In this document: in pieces, positions 60,402 to 62,909 of the stretch | How positions within the stretch are numbered: position 1 is the stretch's first letter | Layout: each line of letters starts with the position of its first letter | Source: an uncultured Flavobacteriales bacterium | GTDB taxonomy: Bacteria > Bacteroidota > Bacteroidia > Flavobacteriales > BACL11 | Length of the DNA: 62,909 nt | Direction of reading: 5' to 3' | Assembly (NCBI GenBank): GCA_913031595.1 | Contig: CAJWCP010000004.1 | Span: 1-62,909 of the forward strand | The notes under the pieces: generated by a model | Seen by the model: the letters and a program-made list of their open reading frames with translations, nothing else | Told to the model about the DNA's origin: nothing | Database searches by the model: none | Made by a program: the position numbers and the translations under genes

Positions 60402-62513
60402 ATGAGAATAGCGTGCTTTATCTTATTATTACTTCCAGTACTTATATTTGGTCAGGCTCCTGGATGCCCTAATATACAGGTAGATGACGAAACTGTGGAT
60501 TGCAACAATCCGTGTGTAGACTTAACAGCCTCATTCCTGCAAACAGGAGAAACAACAAGTTATGAGGTAAGCTCAATTCCTTACGCCCCTCCTTATCCTT
60601 TTACTGGAGGTACCCCAACTTTTGTAGGAACTGATGATGTTTTCTCCCCAGTTATTACAATTCCATTTGATTTCTGTTTCTATGGCAATACATATAATCA
60701 GTTAATCATTGGAGCAAATGGTGTGCTTTCATTTGACTTAAGCTTAGCTAGTGGTTTTTGCACTTGGAATTTTTCAGATCCTATACCCTCAAACCCAAAC
60801 ATATCTGGACCTTATGAAAATGCTATACATGGCGCCTTTCTAGACATCAACCCAGCAATAGGAGGAGATATTAATTATGCAACCTTAGGTTCTGCTCCCT
60901 GCAGAACATTTGTAATTAACTTTAATGCTGTTCCAGATTTTGGATGTACTAATCAACTCATAACTCAACAAATTGTTATTTATGAAACAACTAACGCTAT
61001 AGAGGTATATATCGAAGATAAACCAACATGTGCGACCTGGAATTCTGGAAATGCTTTGATTGGCATCCAAAATATTGGAGCAACACAAGGAATATGCCCT
61101 CCTAATAGAAACACAGGGCCATGGACAGCTACACAAGAAGCCTGGAGATTCACTCCTAATGGCAATCCAAATTATACTGTAGAATGGTTTGACAATAGTG
61201 GTGTCTCTCAAGGATTTGGAGATACTCTATTTAACATTTGCACACAAACACAAGATAATTATACAGCCGAGATCACATATACAAACTGTAATGGAACTAT
61301 AGTGACTGAATCTGTAACAAATACAATATTTGTTAATAATGCAGCAGGACAGATACCATCACTAGGTCTAATTGATACAATAAAAAGTTGTACTACTAAC
61401 GTTATTGTCAATGCAGATAATACATTAGACACTTATCTTTGGAATACTGGAGAAACCACCTCCTCTATCACTATAAACCAAACAGGAAACTATATACTAG
61501 AAGCAACACAAGGAGGTTGTGATGGAGATGACACTGTATTTGTATCTATTGTAAATGCAGATATAATAGAAAATAACTCTGTTATCTGCGAACTAGATGT
61601 AATAGATTTAAATATAGCTGAAACTAATACATCAGTAAATTGGTCAACTGGAGAAACAATAGATAACATTACAGTCTCCCCTATTACAAGCACTGAATTC
61701 TGGGTTGAGGTAAGCGATGGTATAACCATTTGCAAAGACAGTATTCAAATTGATGTCAATCCACTACCTATAGTAGATATGAATGGTATTAATGAAATTT
61801 GTAATGGAGACTCTACAATAGTATCATTAGTGTTTTCTGGAAATCCACCATATACAATTGATCTTAATGGAAATATAGAGTTATACACTAATAATACTGA
61901 AAATTTTATAGTTAGTCCTGCAAATACTAACACATACACAATTAATTATGTAAGTGATATAAATTGTCAAAATGACACAGCTAAAACTTATACGTTAAAT
62001 GTTAACTCTCTTCCTGAACCAATCATAGACCCTGTGTTCTATGAAATATATCCAGGAGAAACTGTTGAACTATTTGGAGGAAATTATATGAATTATTGGT
62101 GGTTTAATAATGCTGATTCTCTTTTATCACAAAATGAAATCCTTATAGTAGACAGCACCTTAACAAGTTATTTAGTAGTTGAAGATTTAAATGGATGTAT
62201 TGGTATTTCAGAAAATGTAATTGTAGAATATATTCCAAGAGTTGTACTGCATATCCCTAACACATTTACTCCTAATGGAGATGAGCATAATGAACTATTT
62301 GTAATTATAGGTGATCAAATAAGAAGTTTTAACATGAAAATAATTAATAGATGGGGCGAAGAAGTTTATAGCACTACAAATATAGAAAAGCATTGGGATG
62401 GAAAATTCAATGGCAAACCAGTACCTGAAGGCACATATACATATCTAATAGATATAATTGGAGAAGATAAAAGAGCTTTTATTAAAACTGGAACAATAAA
62501 TGTATTATATTAA
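60402..62513 (+). CDS. Secreted protein with T9SS type B C-terminal domain
   Basis: A 703-residue secreted protein. A signal peptide ends near residue 18 (VLIFGQ). The N-terminal about 230 residues form a nidogen-like or lectin-like domain: IPFDFCFYGNTYNQLIIGAN, GVLSFDLSLASGFCTWNF and IHGAFLDINPAIGGDINYA, with many cysteines (for example CPNIQVDDETVDC). Ig-like repeats with Asn-rich strands follow (about 300-600). The last about 85 residues (HIPNTFTPNGDEHNELFVII to the C-terminal NVLY) are a type B sorting domain. It likely functions at the cell surface; binding target unknown. Confidence 0.87.
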   Translation: MRIACFILLLLPVLIFGQAPGCPNIQVDDETVDCNNPCVDLTASFLQTGETTSYEVSSIPYAPPYPFTGGTPTFVGTDDVFSPVITIPFDFCFYGNTYNQLIIGANGVLSFDLSLASGFCTWNFSDPIPSNPNISGPYENAIHGAFLDINPAIGGDINYATLGSAPCRTFVINFNAVPDFGCTNQLITQQIVIYETTNAIEVYIEDKPTCATWNSGNALIGIQNIGATQGICPPNRNTGPWTATQEAWRFTPNGNPNYTVEWFDNSGVSQGFGDTLFNICTQTQDNYTAEITYTNCNGTIVTESVTNTIFVNNAAGQIPSLGLIDTIKSCTTNVIVNADNTLDTYLWNTGETTSSITINQTGNYILEATQGGCDGDDTVFVSIVNADIIENNSVICELDVIDLNIAETNTSVNWSTGETIDNITVSPITSTEFWVEVSDGITICKDSIQIDVNPLPIVDMNGINEICNGDSTIVSLVFSGNPPYTIDLNGNIELYTNNTENFIVSPANTNTYTINYVSDINCQNDTAKTYTLNVNSLPEPIIDPVFYEIYPGETVELFGGNYMNYWWFNNADSLLSQNEILIVDSTLTSYLVVEDLNGCIGISENVIVEYIPRVVLHIPNTFTPNGDEHNELFVIIGDQIRSFNMKIINRWGEEVYSTTNIEKHWDGKFNGKPVPEGTYTYLIDIIGEDKRAFIKTGTINVLY

Positions 62514-62520
62514 AAAACAA

Positions 62521-62528
62521 TATCTTTG
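62521..62528 (+). promoter_or_regulatory. Candidate -7 element of the last gene
   Basis: TATCTTTG is a full TAnnTTTG match, 21 bases before the ATG at 62550 and 7 bases after the previous stop codon. No -33 TTTG is visible. Confidence 0.45.
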
Positions 62529-62549
62529 TAGATATTACAAAAAATATAG

Positions 62550-62909
62550 ATGAGAAAAATCCTATACATAATACTTTTATTTTCTATAAGCGCATCCTCG
62601 CAAACAACTGATTGGGCTGTGTCTTTTGGTGGTCCTGATTCAGATAAGGGTATCTCAATAGGTGTAGACTCATTAGGATTTATATATGGAAGTGGTTTTT
62701 TTAATAACCAAGCTACTTTTGGAGGTATTACCTTAACCAACTCTCCTTTAAGTCAATGGGGTAATAATAAAGAGAATTTTGTCTTCAAAATGGATTCTAC
62801 AGGTAACGTATTATGGGCAGTTGCAGGAGGAAACCTTTCTGGGGGATGTTGTGATGATAGAGCACTTGGTATGCATGTAACACCTGGAGGAGATGTGTTT
62901 ATCACAGGA
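62550..62909 (+). CDS. Secreted SBBP-type beta-propeller repeat protein, 3' end outside window
   Basis: The frame begins at the ATG at 62550 and stays open to the window edge (120 codons). The signal peptide is MRKILYIILLFSISASSQ. The next sequence TTDWAVSFGGPDSDKGISIG, VDSLGFIYGSGFF and FVFKMDSTGNVLWAVAGG follows the SBBP (seven-bladed propeller) repeat, with W-x-x-x-x-GG and D-x-x-GNV-x-W motifs. Bacteroidota SBBP proteins usually carry a C-terminal T9SS sorting domain, which would lie beyond the edge (family knowledge). It starts 37 bases after the preceding T9SS type B protein, suggesting a cluster of surface proteins. Confidence 0.8.
   Translation, partial: MRKILYIILLFSISASSQTTDWAVSFGGPDSDKGISIGVDSLGFIYGSGFFNNQATFGGITLTNSPLSQWGNNKENFVFKMDSTGNVLWAVAGGNLSGGCCDDRALGMHVTPGGDVFITG

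Noticed and set aside
60885-61211. Minus-strand 108-codon frame inside the T9SS type B gene
   Set aside because: Opposite a long coherent secreted protein gene with signal peptide and sorting domain; the product has no domain.

Overview
The window is a chromosomal segment from a strongly AT-rich member of the Bacteroidota, most likely a free-living, probably marine, Flavobacteriales bacterium. The evidence is several independent lineage marks. There are type IX secretion (T9SS) cargo proteins with type A and type B C-terminal sorting domains, and a PorQ gene. SecD and SecF are fused. A stand-alone alternative GlmU and a type B bL31 are present. The left-edge order tRNA-Thr / hpf / xerC / rpsU is typical of Flavobacteriia. 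Bacteroidota-type promoters (TTTG, 19-21 bp, TAnnTTTG) recur, and no Shine-Dalgarno sequences are visible, even before ribosomal protein genes. The window is almost entirely housekeeping. No phage, insertion sequence, CRISPR array or recognisable defence island is visible, and no stretch over 300 bases lacks a gene.

Layout. 1-9594 (minus strand): a truncated tRNA-Thr, hpf, xerC and rpsU, then acyl-CoA dehydrogenase, apt and a Na+/alanine symporter. An operon follows that runs purM-prfA-pyrF and continues into a PspC / PspB-like / PspC trio of tiny membrane proteins and an RmlD-like reductase. One of the trio (54 aa, 5933..6097) is short enough to be missed easily. 9651-16338: a TPR/PD40/OmpA envelope protein, a type II glutamine synthetase (plus), tatA and secDF. 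16501-24587 (plus): a T9SS cargo gene, then dapD, two glycosyltransferases, and a run of tRNA-maturation genes (tsaC, cca, an NTP pyrophosphohydrolase, miaA).

24577-43144 (minus): a SprB-like T9SS protein; a pyrimidine/RNase Z cluster (pyrR, pyrB, STAS-like protein, T9SS cargo, rnz); rpsA; porQ-cmk-ispH; lon with a small partner; alternative glmU; rpmE; and gyrB-mdh. 43265-48077 (minus): a translationally coupled large TPR protein and an outer-membrane beta-barrel protein. 48185-50089 (plus): a small conserved protein, an FtsE-like ABC ATPase and murB. 50131-56693 (minus): dnaX, an M16 protease, icd and a lipoprotein. 56852-62909 (plus): rpsF-rpsR-rplI with a strong terminator, aconitase, and two secreted proteins, the last cut by the window edge.

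Points most worth following: the PspC/PspB-like/PspC module with no visible PspA or PspF; the lack of a canonical Shine-Dalgarno before rpsU although its bS21 keeps Tyr54; an in-frame 36-bp tandem duplication in dnaX; a secreted-protein gene lodged inside the pyr/rnz gene run; the rpsA leader hairpin; and the coupled TPR/outer-membrane pair. I found no complete, clearly novel system.
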